From assembly GCF_000988165.1 (NCBI RefSeq), contig NW_020169313.1, forward strand, positions 1 to 62,797: a DNA stretch of 62,797 nucleotides. Reading direction: 5' to 3'. Position 1 is the first letter of the stretch. The number at the start of each line of letters is the position of its first letter. The translations under genes were made by a program, and so were the position numbers. The notes beneath the pieces were generated by a model. That model was not told where the DNA came from and ran no database searches. It saw only the letters and a program-made list of their open reading frames with translations. Below are positions 29,714 to 39,008 of the stretch, in pieces. The DNA is from Vairimorpha ceranae. Taxonomy: Eukaryota; Microsporidia; Nosematidae.

Positions 29714-29911
29714 AAATGTTATTTTGATTTTGTTCCCTTTTTATCAATCATACAAAAATTTCATTAAATTTTTCTGTTTTAATTTTTTATGCTTTTATTT
29801 ATAATTTGCTATCATACTGTTTATGCGCATAAATTAAAATAATAAATTTCAACTTTAAAATAACAAACAAATTCTTTTTGTAATATACAGCATAAAAAAT
29901 AAAATATTTTA

Positions 29912-30505
29912 TTAAAGCAAAACACTTAGTCCTTTATTATGAATCTTATTTAAAAAGTCTTCCATCTCAGTATCTAATCGTCCCATTCTACATAAAAATA
30001 TTTCATTTTTTGTTTCTATACTTTTTATCTCACCGTATTCTTCAAGAATATTAATAATCTCATTAATTGTTTTGTCTGCTTTATTAATTTTAAGAATATA
30101 AAAATCTTTACTTTCATAAATAATTTCTTCATTTAAAATAACTACATTTTCAGCCAAAATCGTAAAAAATCCTTCCGTTTTTTGCAAAATAAAATTATGT
30201 GAAAATCTTTTTTGATTTTTATCTGAAAATACAAACTGACCTAAGACATTTAGTCCAATAATATTATTATCAATCTTTTGTGATACCATATTCGATATTA
30301 AGACTTTATAAATAGATTTTTTAGTATTGTTTTTTAATCGACTAGCAAAATTATCCGTGTAACAAGTTATACTTCCATTTTCAAAAGATATAGTAAGTGT
30401 TGATTTGTTGTTGTAAAGCCTATTTAATCTACTTAAATCATTACAAAGACTTTCGTAATAAAAAGAAAGAAAATTTTGTTCATCCGGTGTAATGAACCCA
30501 GTCAT
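29912..30505 (-). CDS. G3BP/Bre5-like protein (NTF2-like domain plus RRM-like region)
   Basis: A 197-residue protein. The first 120 residues fit an NTF2-like domain (FLSFYYESLCNDLSRLNRLY at the start, and RFSHNFILQKTEGFFTILAE at the end, like the NTF2 motif before a final strand). The C-terminal 65 residues look like a degenerate RRM (FYILKINKADKTINEIINIL, then an IFLCRMG strand). NTF2 plus RRM is the plan of G3BP and yeast Bre5, which act in stress granules and deubiquitination. The protein is much shorter and lacks the usual disordered linker. The start follows ACCCCTGC on the minus strand. Confidence 0.6.
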   Translation of the reverse strand: MTGFITPDEQNFLSFYYESLCNDLSRLNRLYNNKSTLTISFENGSITCYTDNFASRLKNNTKKSIYKVLISNMVSQKIDNNIIGLNVLGQFVFSDKNQKRFSHNFILQKTEGFFTILAENVVILNEEIIYESKDFYILKINKADKTINEIINILEEYGEIKSIETKNEIFLCRMGRLDTEMEDFLNKIHNKGLSVLL

Positions 30506-30540
30506 GCAGGGGTAAAAAATTACAAAAAAATAATAAAAAT

Positions 30541-31824
30541 TTAATTTAATTCAATTTCATCAAAACCAGTGTATTTTCTTAAAACTTCAGGTACAATTAT
30601 TTTATCATCTTGCTGGTAATTTTCTACAACACAACAAAGTGTTCTTTGTACAGCACATAATGTAGAGTTTAGCATATGAACATAACCCTTTTTATTATTC
30701 TCTTTTAAAACGCCGTATCTAACATTAAGCTCCCTTGACTGATAATCAGTGCAATTTGAACAAGAAACAAGTTCCCTGTATTTATCTGCATTAGGAAAAA
30801 AAGCTTCCAAATCATATTTAATAGATGCCGCATCATTAAATTCTCCACTTACAATACTTACTACATTATAAGAAATATCAAGTGATTTATAAAACTCCTC
30901 GCTAAGACCTATCATTTTATAAAAATATTCCTTTGACTCTTCAGGTTTGCAAATAACGAATTGTTCAATTTTCTCAAATTGATGCACTCTAAAAATACCA
31001 GAATTATCTTTGCCATGAGCTCCAGCTTCCTTTCTAAAACAAAGAGACTGCCCACAGTACAACTTTGGCAAATCTGAATCAACCATTCGTTCGTCCATGT
31101 GTAATGCGCTAAGAGGCTGCTCAGATGTAGCAATGAGATACAAATCATCTTCAACTTTGTAAAGTTGCTCATCAAAATCACCAATCTGTGCTGTTTTAGA
31201 CATTACATCTTTTCTCATCATAACAGGAGTTTGAATAAAAGTGTAACCTTGTTTTTCTAAGAAATCTATAGCGTATCTGCTTAACGCCATTCCTAGTTTC
31301 GCAATTTTACCACTCAAAAAATAACCCCTATGCCCAATTATCTTAGCACCGGCTACACTGTGTGTATACTTCTGCATCAATTCTGTATAATTTTTTTTAT
31401 TTTGAATAACTCTGTTAGTTCTAAATTGTCTTATTAATTTATTGTCTCTTTCATTGTTACTTACCACAACAGATGAATCTAATATATTTCCAACAACTTT
31501 TAACATCTTTTTAATTTCTTCATCCAATGTAGAAACCTCAACTTCCAATTCAAAACAGCTTTTTTCTATAAGTTTTAGTTTTTCAATTAAATCTTTAGCT
31601 AACTCTTTTCCTTCTTTTTTATTTTCCTTATAAATTTGGCTGATTTTTTTTTTAATTTCGTTCTTTTTCTTGTTAGTGTTATCAAGTTCAAAATTAAATT
31701 TTATTCTTAGTTGGTCTTTTTTGTAAATCTCTTCAATGTTATCGGTATTTTTAAATCGTTTTTTTTCAGATTCAATAACCAATTCTCTGGTTTTAGGATC
31801 TCTAAGAAGATTAATGTCAATCAT
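30541..31824 (-). CDS. SES1: Seryl-tRNA synthetase, cytosolic
   Basis: A 427-residue class II synthetase. The N-terminal helical arm (LLRDPKTRELVIESEKKRF and about 100 residues of coiled coil) binds the long variable arm of tRNA-Ser. Motif 2 appears as CFRKEAGAHGKDNSGIFRVH near 263-285, and motif 3 as MLNSTLCAVQRTLCCVVENY near 385-405. I chose the ATG at 31824 because it follows TACCCTT. The longer reading to 31857 adds a hydrophobic leader without a start signal. Length and domain order are normal. Confidence 0.95.
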   Translation of the reverse strand: MIDINLLRDPKTRELVIESEKKRFKNTDNIEEIYKKDQLRIKFNFELDNTNKKKNEIKKKISQIYKENKKEGKELAKDLIEKLKLIEKSCFELEVEVSTLDEEIKKMLKVVGNILDSSVVVSNNERDNKLIRQFRTNRVIQNKKNYTELMQKYTHSVAGAKIIGHRGYFLSGKIAKLGMALSRYAIDFLEKQGYTFIQTPVMMRKDVMSKTAQIGDFDEQLYKVEDDLYLIATSEQPLSALHMDERMVDSDLPKLYCGQSLCFRKEAGAHGKDNSGIFRVHQFEKIEQFVICKPEESKEYFYKMIGLSEEFYKSLDISYNVVSIVSGEFNDAASIKYDLEAFFPNADKYRELVSCSNCTDYQSRELNVRYGVLKENNKKGYVHMLNSTLCAVQRTLCCVVENYQQDDKIIVPEVLRKYTGFDEIELN

Positions 31825-31977
31825 AAGGGTAAAAAATTGAAACACGAATCTAAACATTAAAAAACAGAATGTTTACTTTACATTTGTTAGAAAAATATAT
31901 TTAGCAAATTTTACACTGACATTTAATAACCTCAAAATTTATTTATTAAAATCAAATCTAACATATAAAAATTGTCA

Positions 31978-32829
31978 CTAATTATTTTTGTTTTTTTCTA
32001 AAAATTCAATAAACCATTTAACTTCTCCCACAACTTTACAAATACATTTTTTTCGTTTCCATGTCTTTATTAAAATATCATTATAGTACAAGCATTTTTT
32101 TACAAGCTGTTTTTCAGGTGTTTTTATATTATCAAGCTTTGATAAATAGAATGCTGTCTTGTAAAGGCAAGCATCATTTTTCTTTTTTTTACAATCCTTA
32201 AAAAGAATTCTTCTTGTTTTATGCATTGTTTGCAATTTATCATTTTTTGCATTTTTAAAACTCAAACACTCTAAATCAAAACATGTGTCATTGTAAGATA
32301 TTTCATTATTTTCACTTTGTAATATTAAATCATTGCAATTCAAAATATCACAATCTTCAAGCGTTAATTTAAATTCTGGGATAATTAATGGACATTGGAA
32401 AATGTTATATAAACATAGCTGTGTACCAGAATATAAAACAATACTAGTATTAAAAGAATTTGTTAATACATTATCTTGTTCTAAAATGTTTTCCTTACCA
32501 CATTCAAATCTCATTTTTGTAAATGCTGGTAACCTAATTATAAACTGATTTTTTCTTTTTTTTATTTTTTTATTACAAAGCTTAGCTTCTAAACCTGAAC
32601 TTAGTAAATCTAAATTTTCCATGCTTTCTTTTTTATTTTGAAATTTCTGCCTTAATACTCTTTGCCTCATTGTCAATTTAGAAGGATCATTTTCTAAAAG
32701 TATATTTGTATTAAGAAGATGCTTATGAACTGTTTTCCTTTTTTTTGGTATTGTTTTCTTTTTTATTTTTTCAATAAAATCATAAGATTGTGGTGATGAC
32801 AGAAATTGTGAAAATTCATCGAAATTCAT
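31978..32829 (-). CDS. Basic nuclear-type hypothetical protein
   Basis: A 283-residue protein, Lys-rich, with NLS-like clusters (KKTIPKKRKTVHK near 25 and KKIKKRK near 90) and several Cys in the C-terminal half. SKLTMRQRVLRQKF near residue 55 faintly recalls the LTKRQ motif of PAPA-1/Ies2 proteins, which is not enough to name it. There is no membrane span. The start has no CCC run. A nuclear, nucleic-acid-associated role is a plausible inference from composition only. Confidence 0.5.
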   Translation of the reverse strand: MNFDEFSQFLSSPQSYDFIEKIKKKTIPKKRKTVHKHLLNTNILLENDPSKLTMRQRVLRQKFQNKKESMENLDLLSSGLEAKLCNKKIKKRKNQFIIRLPAFTKMRFECGKENILEQDNVLTNSFNTSIVLYSGTQLCLYNIFQCPLIIPEFKLTLEDCDILNCNDLILQSENNEISYNDTCFDLECLSFKNAKNDKLQTMHKTRRILFKDCKKKKNDACLYKTAFYLSKLDNIKTPEKQLVKKCLYYNDILIKTWKRKKCICKVVGEVKWFIEFLEKNKNN

Positions 32830-33294
32830 GCTTTTTTAATTAAAAAATATTTTCATAAAAAAGGAGGGAAAATTTCAGCTAAGAAGTATTATAAAAAAAT
32901 GTTTTTTTAAAAATCATTTTATCTGTTTGTGTTATTACCTGCTCTGAGCAAACAGTAGATTTCTGAATTGCCTCTTTGACTTTTGTTAACCTGTCACCAC
33001 TTCACTACTACATTAAGATGCTCATAAGAGTCTTTTTAAGTGTTATAGATCGAATGTACGCTTCGACTCGGAGACTTTAAGTCCCTTTCTGTATCTAGAG
33101 TGATGTTTACTTACTATAATATCCCATATGATATTCTTTTGATCTTACATCTATGTATTAAAACCAATTTATCTTTAAATTGATTATATATTTCCTAAAT
33201 TTCCCTAATCAACAAATAAGTTTCTTTTGTACTGTAAATGCATTTATAACATTTTATTGGTTATTTTTGTAGTTTTAGTTTCTATACCCTTTTC
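32830..33294. other. Divergent intergenic region with a candidate structured RNA
   Basis: Positions about 32935-33115 are less A+T-rich than the flanks. Read on the minus strand they contain local hairpins: GGGACTT/AAGTCTC (plus-strand 33071-33086), TCGAA/TTCGA (about 33050-33066) and TGCTC/GAGCA (32940-32951). A CATCACT near 33105 could pair with AGTGGTG near 32995. AATTCAGAAATCTACT on the minus strand recalls the CR-V part of RNase P/MRP RNA. This is weak evidence for an RNA gene; no name is justified. Confidence 0.3.
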
Positions 33295-34617
33295 ATGTTA
33301 AATGATGATTTGAACTCGTGGCTTAAGGTAGTAGCAGAAAATAAAGTTACAGTTAAAAATGCATGGAAATCTACTTTAATAGATCATTTTAAAGATTTAA
33401 AACAATTTAAGGATTTACAAGGTGTCAACTTTCAAAAAGCTAGCTGTACACTCGATGGGTGTGTTAAGGTTTATTCAACAAGGGTAGATGATGTTTCAGA
33501 AGAAGCTATGAAACTTCTTGAAGGATTCAATTTGGAAGATACAAAGAAAAAAATAGCAAAAAAGAAAGGTAATAAAACCATTGAGACTAATTTATCAAAT
33601 ATAAATATAAAAAGTAATTTTAGCACGCCGTTTAGAGATCCTGTATTTTTGTGTCAAAGCAAAACAACAGAAAGTTCTTTATTACTCAGTACACTCGAAA
33701 TAAGTAAAGATGGTGTATATAGATTGTATTCTGGTGATCAAAATAGAGAAATCAAAATGTGTGATTTACAAATCGATAAATTATTTTTAGAAGACAAGCA
33801 CATCTGTCCGACATTTTTAAAAATTGGTGAAGTAGAAAATCTAATAGAAGATAATTTAGAACCAGTTAATGATGTTAATTACGAAATGGATGTAAGTAAT
33901 TTTGACAGTAATGAAGAAATTGAAGAGGTTGTTACAAATCCTCCTATTTTTAAAGAATCGCATTTTTCGTATTTTAAAGGGTGGGCAGGTCCCACGCACT
34001 GGAAATTACGAACTAAAAAAATTGATAAAATATCAAATAGCGTTAAACAAAAAGAAAAATTTTTATTAAATTTTGTAGAGCCTATTGATACAGATTTAAT
34101 ATTATTACAAGGAGAAACCCTTTTTGATCGTAGTGCTTTAGATAGCAGAAAGAAGGTAAATTATAATCTTCCAGAAGATTTTCATTTTGAGAGAGAAGAT
34201 TTGTATTGCTACAATCTTCTGGAAGGGAGTTACAATGTTAATAATTTGGAAAATTATCCTGTTGATGACTTGATTCTTCCTGATGAACCGAATGTTATTA
34301 TTGAAGAGCCCATTGATGAAATTGTAACAGAAATGCCTGTAGAAGAAGTTAAAGATCAATATTTTTTTAGACGGGAACAGAAAAAAGTTGATATAAAAAA
34401 GTTAAAAAATAATATTATTTCTAATTTAACAAAAAGTAAATCTTCTAAATTATCTGAAATTTGTAAAAATGTCCCAAATATGTATGACACAAAAGAGAAG
34501 AAAGACATTAGCATACATTTCTGTATAGTTTCATTATTACATGTAGCAAATGAAAAAAATTTAGAGCTAATACAGAAGGATAATGATATAATAATAGAAA
34601 CTGCACAAGATATCTGA
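33295..34617 (+). CDS. BRN1: Condensin complex subunit 2 (kleisin CAP-H/Brn1)
   Basis: A 440-residue kleisin. The CAP-H signature NFQKASCTLDGCVKVYSTRV lies at 45-64, the part that binds the SMC2 neck. A middle block contains YFKGWAGPTHWKLR near 223 (FxxWAGPxHWK in other CAP-H proteins). The C-terminal 80 residues form a winged-helix-like end (ISIHFCIVSLLHVANEKNLEL) for SMC4. The protein closes the condensin ring and recruits HEAT subunits such as the CND1 encoded at 19815. It is clearly shorter than the yeast protein (about 750). The start follows TACCCTTTTC. Confidence 0.92.
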   Translation: MLNDDLNSWLKVVAENKVTVKNAWKSTLIDHFKDLKQFKDLQGVNFQKASCTLDGCVKVYSTRVDDVSEEAMKLLEGFNLEDTKKKIAKKKGNKTIETNLSNINIKSNFSTPFRDPVFLCQSKTTESSLLLSTLEISKDGVYRLYSGDQNREIKMCDLQIDKLFLEDKHICPTFLKIGEVENLIEDNLEPVNDVNYEMDVSNFDSNEEIEEVVTNPPIFKESHFSYFKGWAGPTHWKLRTKKIDKISNSVKQKEKFLLNFVEPIDTDLILLQGETLFDRSALDSRKKVNYNLPEDFHFEREDLYCYNLLEGSYNVNNLENYPVDDLILPDEPNVIIEEPIDEIVTEMPVEEVKDQYFFRREQKKVDIKKLKNNIISNLTKSKSSKLSEICKNVPNMYDTKEKKDISIHFCIVSLLHVANEKNLELIQKDNDIIIETAQDI

Positions 34618-34862
34618 AAGATATTGTCTATTTACATTTTAAGTTAATATTAAAAGGCGAATTGTTATATGATTGCATTTTAAATTGCAATAATTATTTT
34701 TTTAATAAAAAATTCTGTTAATTATATTTTAAAATCTATTAATTATTTAATAATTTCATACGTGTATTAAGTTATTTTATCGTTTAACATGAATTTATGT
34801 TATTAATTTACGATCACATTAATAAATAAAAAAAAATAGCTTCGTAAAATAACCTTTTTTAT

Positions 34863-36836
34863 TTAATCTATAAAATTCCATGAGGGGATAAACTTGAGAA
34901 ATTTTAGACTTCTTGAATCTATGAATCCATAGGTCAATGGTGAAAAGATAGCGTAAAATCCTATAATATAAAATATATAAACCCTTACAAAATTAATACT
35001 TAAATGGCGCAGCACATAACATAAAGACATTATTGCAAAGAAAAGTGCGGGATAATAATGATGAAAGTAGAGAACCCGCCCTACTGCAAAAAAAGGCAAA
35101 TAATGTAATAACCATCCACCTACACATATAAATACCTCGTAAGCCTCATTGTGTCTATTCCTAAATTTTTTTGCTCCTCTTTTAAAATTAATATATTTTG
35201 TTATAAAAATAATAGGTGCTACGAATAAACTTAAGGTTGATGAAAACCAAAGTAAAGGATTTCCAAACATGTAAAATTTCATTGATTTTTCATCCCAACT
35301 GCACATTCTTAATCCCCTTCTAAGTATTGGCCATTCATAAGGTTTAGAAACAATCGCATCTGGCTCTAAATTTTCATCCTGAACAAATGATTTATTTACG
35401 TTGTATTGTAAAATATTGTGTTCAATAAAGTTTTTAAAAAATAATTTGTTGTAAATCTCTTCATACAATGGATTTATATCAGTTGTTACCTTATCAGATA
35501 TATTTTCTTCTATAGTCCAAAGTGTTCCTTCATCCATGTCTTCTGTACACACTACCTCCCCTTGAGAAAATCCCCAGTCAGGATACTTTTTATTTGTGCT
35601 TTTAAGATACAATCCTGTTGTAAAGTGCTTAAGTCTAAATTTTGTAGTTAGACTTTTAATTCTTTTTTCTTTGGCGTGTGTGTCGCTATAAGTTTCGATT
35701 ATAAAAACGTTATCGTTCGTTAAAGGAATAGTTGTCGCACCGGTCAAAAGTCCTTGTGATAAATAAGATTGTGTTTTACTGACATTAATATACCTTGCTG
35801 TCTCTAAATGGTAAATCACTACCTTGTCTTCATCTGTGACAAATAAAGGTTCAGTATTTGATTCTGATACTTTTTGAAAGGCCCAATTGTTATTATTATC
35901 TTTGTGTGAATAAGTTGTTACTTGATTCATTGATTTGCCAGGATACATATGAGGATGAGAATGTAAATATCCCCCACTTAGACACGCATTTTTTAATGTT
36001 ATTCTAGTAGCGTAAGCAATATATTTTCTGTTTTTTTTATGAGAATTACCTTCTAGAGATGCTTGAAAAAAAGAGCTCATATGTCCTTCATCTGTACTTG
36101 TTTTATTGACTATAGAAAAGTGTATATAATAAATTCCGATGTATATAGAAATCGGAAGTATAATTAAAAATAAAGAAAATTTTACAAATATTAGAAAAAC
36201 GTGGCTGATTGGCATTTTGGAGTTAATTAGTCTCCATAAAGTATAAATTATAAAAATACCTACTAGCGCTGTTGTAAAACATCCAATCCATTTTATACTT
36301 AATACTAATCCTAAACAAATACCAAGAAAAAATAAATCTGTATTCTGGAAATTCCTTTTAAAGACCCGAGTAAGACAATAAATAACAGCTGATGTTGCTG
36401 TAAGAAGATGTGAATCTAGTAGTATTAATCTACCTATTGATGTAAATCCATTTTCAAATATAAACATCATACACAGTAAAAATCTTTGTGTAAAATTGTA
36501 CCTAAGTTCTTTTAAAATAAGATAACTAAATACTGGTGTTAGTGAAGATATCAATGCGTGAAATCTTCTCATTCCTGCAAAATCGAAATTTTTTGGATAT
36601 TCTGAGGCCGAGGCAAAAGAAAAATCTGTAGGTTGATTAAAAATATATCCACCAAGGGCTGTTAACATTTTTCCTAAAGGTGGGTGGACATCAAAGTAAA
36701 ACGTTCTTGTAAGGTATTTAGATGCAAATTTACCAAAATGCGCTTCATCCCACACTACAAAATTACCTTTTTCTATTTTATATGTCCTTACAATAAAAGT
36801 AATTAAAAATATAAAGCAAGGTGTTAACATTTTCAT
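34863..36836 (-). CDS. Protein O-mannosyltransferase (PMT family)
   Basis: A 657-residue polytopic membrane enzyme of the ER that transfers mannose from dolichyl phosphate to Ser/Thr. The catalytic loop near residues 27-55 has VWDEAHFGKFASKYL and FDVHPPLGKML, the GT39 hallmark. About six membrane helices follow. Lumenal MIR repeats lie at about 280-430 (SGGYLHSHPHMYPGKSMNQV and repeats). The C-terminus is again membrane-spanning. Microsporidia keep O-mannosylation while lacking N-glycosylation, so the gene is expected. PMT4- versus PMT1/2-type is unresolved. I chose the ATG at 36836; upstream codons to 36866 begin with TTG. Confidence 0.93.
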   Translation of the reverse strand: MKMLTPCFIFLITFIVRTYKIEKGNFVVWDEAHFGKFASKYLTRTFYFDVHPPLGKMLTALGGYIFNQPTDFSFASASEYPKNFDFAGMRRFHALISSLTPVFSYLILKELRYNFTQRFLLCMMFIFENGFTSIGRLILLDSHLLTATSAVIYCLTRVFKRNFQNTDLFFLGICLGLVLSIKWIGCFTTALVGIFIIYTLWRLINSKMPISHVFLIFVKFSLFLIILPISIYIGIYYIHFSIVNKTSTDEGHMSSFFQASLEGNSHKKNRKYIAYATRITLKNACLSGGYLHSHPHMYPGKSMNQVTTYSHKDNNNNWAFQKVSESNTEPLFVTDEDKVVIYHLETARYINVSKTQSYLSQGLLTGATTIPLTNDNVFIIETYSDTHAKEKRIKSLTTKFRLKHFTTGLYLKSTNKKYPDWGFSQGEVVCTEDMDEGTLWTIEENISDKVTTDINPLYEEIYNKLFFKNFIEHNILQYNVNKSFVQDENLEPDAIVSKPYEWPILRRGLRMCSWDEKSMKFYMFGNPLLWFSSTLSLFVAPIIFITKYINFKRGAKKFRNRHNEAYEVFICVGGWLLHYLPFFAVGRVLYFHHYYPALFFAIMSLCYVLRHLSINFVRVYIFYIIGFYAIFSPLTYGFIDSRSLKFLKFIPSWNFID

Positions 36837-37156
36837 AATATTTATATTTTGTACACAAAAATACAAAATGTTTCAAATGTCTGCAGACAACAAAAAATAC
36901 TATATGATTTGTTTAGTAAATAATAATTAAGTTTATTTTATACGCTTATGTTTTTTTAATTATACTTTTTTATATTGAAATTGTAAATAATTTTTTGTCA
37001 AATTATTTTTCCAAAATAGTTAATTACTAAAAAAGGTTTTACAAGCTTCATCTAGTATATTATAACTTTAACAATTAAAATAAATTATAAAAATATATAA
37101 TAAGTATAGATTTTCTAATTAAAAAGATTTAAATTTTTTTATCTCTGTGAAACTTT
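36837..37156. other. A+T-rich intergenic region
   Basis: Spacer between two minus-strand genes. Nothing is recognised in it. Confidence 0.5.
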
Positions 37157-38833
37157 TTATTCTCTAAACAAATATGAAAAAATATAATCAGTGCTGTAAA
37201 ACTTTTTCTCTTTTATATTTTTTTCATAATTTTTTGCTACAAAACAATGTGTAAAATTATCATTTTTAACAATTGTACCTCCTCCATTCTCAATCACCCG
37301 TGAAAAATTTTTTATTTTGGATTCAGGTGCGTAAAGTTTTACTCTCCATTTGTAAAAAGCAGGATATCCTGTTTTTAAAACACGCTCGCGCCATTTTTTT
37401 ATTGAGTTAATTATTTTTATATCTTTTTCATTTGTATTTTCATCAACTTTCCATTCATATTTTTCGTAATTAAAATGCAATGAGTTATCAAAAACATCAA
37501 TAATTTCCGGAGTGAGTATCCAGGCACCGTTACAAAGAGCAGATAAAAACTTTTCTGATGTACTAAGATTTCCCATTATTAGATGTGTGCAATTTTCATA
37601 TTTATCACTAACAATATATTTTATATCATATTTTTTTAGCATTTCTATAGCTCTATTTTTTAAAAATGAAGGTAATCCGGTAAATTGAAATATTATATCT
37701 TTTATAACTGATGTTCTGACACGCTTTGTCGATATTTTATTATTTGGTTGTGAAAACAGGCTTAAATTTGACTCTTTTACTAAATATTTTTCTTCTCTAA
37801 CGTGTTTAAGTGTGTACAAGCATTGGTCTATCCAATCAACAGTTACAATTTTATAAGGTTTAAGAGAACTAAGTTTAAATTCATTTTTATCTTTTATAAT
37901 GAGGTGTGTACAGGCTAAGCTATCACTGTCTCGTATTAAACTTCCCAAGGCCTTAAGTTTATTTACAATTAGTTGACTATCTTTTTTCAAACATTTTGAA
38001 ATACAACATATTGCATTTTTTAATACATTAAATTTCCTTTCTTTGTGTACAAAATAAGAATTAGGAAAAAGTTCTGCTTTGTATTCAACACAGTCAAAAA
38101 TATATTGATAATGTAAAAGTTTATGTTTTGTGTTTTCATATTCTTTAGAACTAGAAGTCAAAATGTAATCAACATTTTTATCTATTAAAGATACTCTACT
38201 TCCTCCATGTTCTATAATTAATCTTTTTAACAAGTTAAATAGATTTTTATGAAAATTTGGATCAATATAAAAACACTTATCATTAAAAACTTTTTCACAA
38301 TCGATCTTAAAAGCTCGAATTGTAAATGGTCGTTGTAATAGTTTATAATTGTTTTTAAAAATATTTTCTGTATTTATAACTGGTATAGAATGTTTAGTAC
38401 AAAAATCTATTTTTTCTCCTTCTTTTATATTAGAAATAAGAAAGCCAGTAGAAATTGTAAGATTTTCGTTGTATATTGCACCCATCAATATGTAATAATT
38501 TATAAATATGTCATTTGTTATTTCATTTGATGTAAATTCTATTCCTTCTAATGGTCTTAATATGTATATATTAGGATTGGTATCTATATTATATAACCAG
38601 TCTATTTTAATTAACTTTATATTCCATATCATTGCTTGTATAAACTTATCACTAATAAAAGATTTATAACTTATCAAATAAGTAGTTAATGTCGTTAATT
38701 CGTCCTCTAAAATTATATTTTGCGGCAGTAATTTTTTTATTAAATTTTTTTCTTCTTCTGAAATTCCTGTTGTAGTAATAAAAATTTTTGGTTTGTGCGT
38801 ATTTTCTATCTCAAATTCTTGTGAATGCTCCAT
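37157..38833 (-). CDS. Multi-BRCT protein (Rtt107/Brc1/TopBP1-like)
   Basis: A 558-residue protein built of BRCT repeats. I count about five or six by the hydrophobic-Trp pattern, for example CTHLIIKDKNEFKL with VTVDWIDQCL near 325, CTHLIMGNLSTSEKFLSALC with WILTPEIIDV near 420, and GGTIVKNDNFTHCFV near 525. The pair near 400-450 (THLI, KFL, AL, WIL) has the spacing seen in the C-terminal phospho-H2A-binding pair of Rtt107, Brc1 and MDC1. Such scaffolds act in the DNA damage response. TopBP1/Dpb11 is an alternative. The start at 38833 follows TACCCTTAAA on the minus strand. Confidence 0.7.
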   Translation of the reverse strand: MEHSQEFEIENTHKPKIFITTTGISEEEKNLIKKLLPQNIILEDELTTLTTYLISYKSFISDKFIQAMIWNIKLIKIDWLYNIDTNPNIYILRPLEGIEFTSNEITNDIFINYYILMGAIYNENLTISTGFLISNIKEGEKIDFCTKHSIPVINTENIFKNNYKLLQRPFTIRAFKIDCEKVFNDKCFYIDPNFHKNLFNLLKRLIIEHGGSRVSLIDKNVDYILTSSSKEYENTKHKLLHYQYIFDCVEYKAELFPNSYFVHKERKFNVLKNAICCISKCLKKDSQLIVNKLKALGSLIRDSDSLACTHLIIKDKNEFKLSSLKPYKIVTVDWIDQCLYTLKHVREEKYLVKESNLSLFSQPNNKISTKRVRTSVIKDIIFQFTGLPSFLKNRAIEMLKKYDIKYIVSDKYENCTHLIMGNLSTSEKFLSALCNGAWILTPEIIDVFDNSLHFNYEKYEWKVDENTNEKDIKIINSIKKWRERVLKTGYPAFYKWRVKLYAPESKIKNFSRVIENGGGTIVKNDNFTHCFVAKNYEKNIKEKKFYSTDYIFSYLFRE

Positions 38834-39008
38834 TTTAAGGGTAGGTATAGATATTTTCTCTGAAGCACAGTAGTGACTAATTAATAAATTATTAAAACTC
38901 TCTACAATAGAATATTAAATATTTTTGCAAAAATTGATAATTTATAAGTTTATCAAATTTTCGCTTTATTGATTAATTTCATGCTATTTTTTTTCCCTAA
39001 ATTTTTAT

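Noticed and set aside
34138..34359. Minus-strand frame inside the condensin kleisin gene
   Set aside because: It lies wholly within a conserved gene on the opposite strand and has no start signal.
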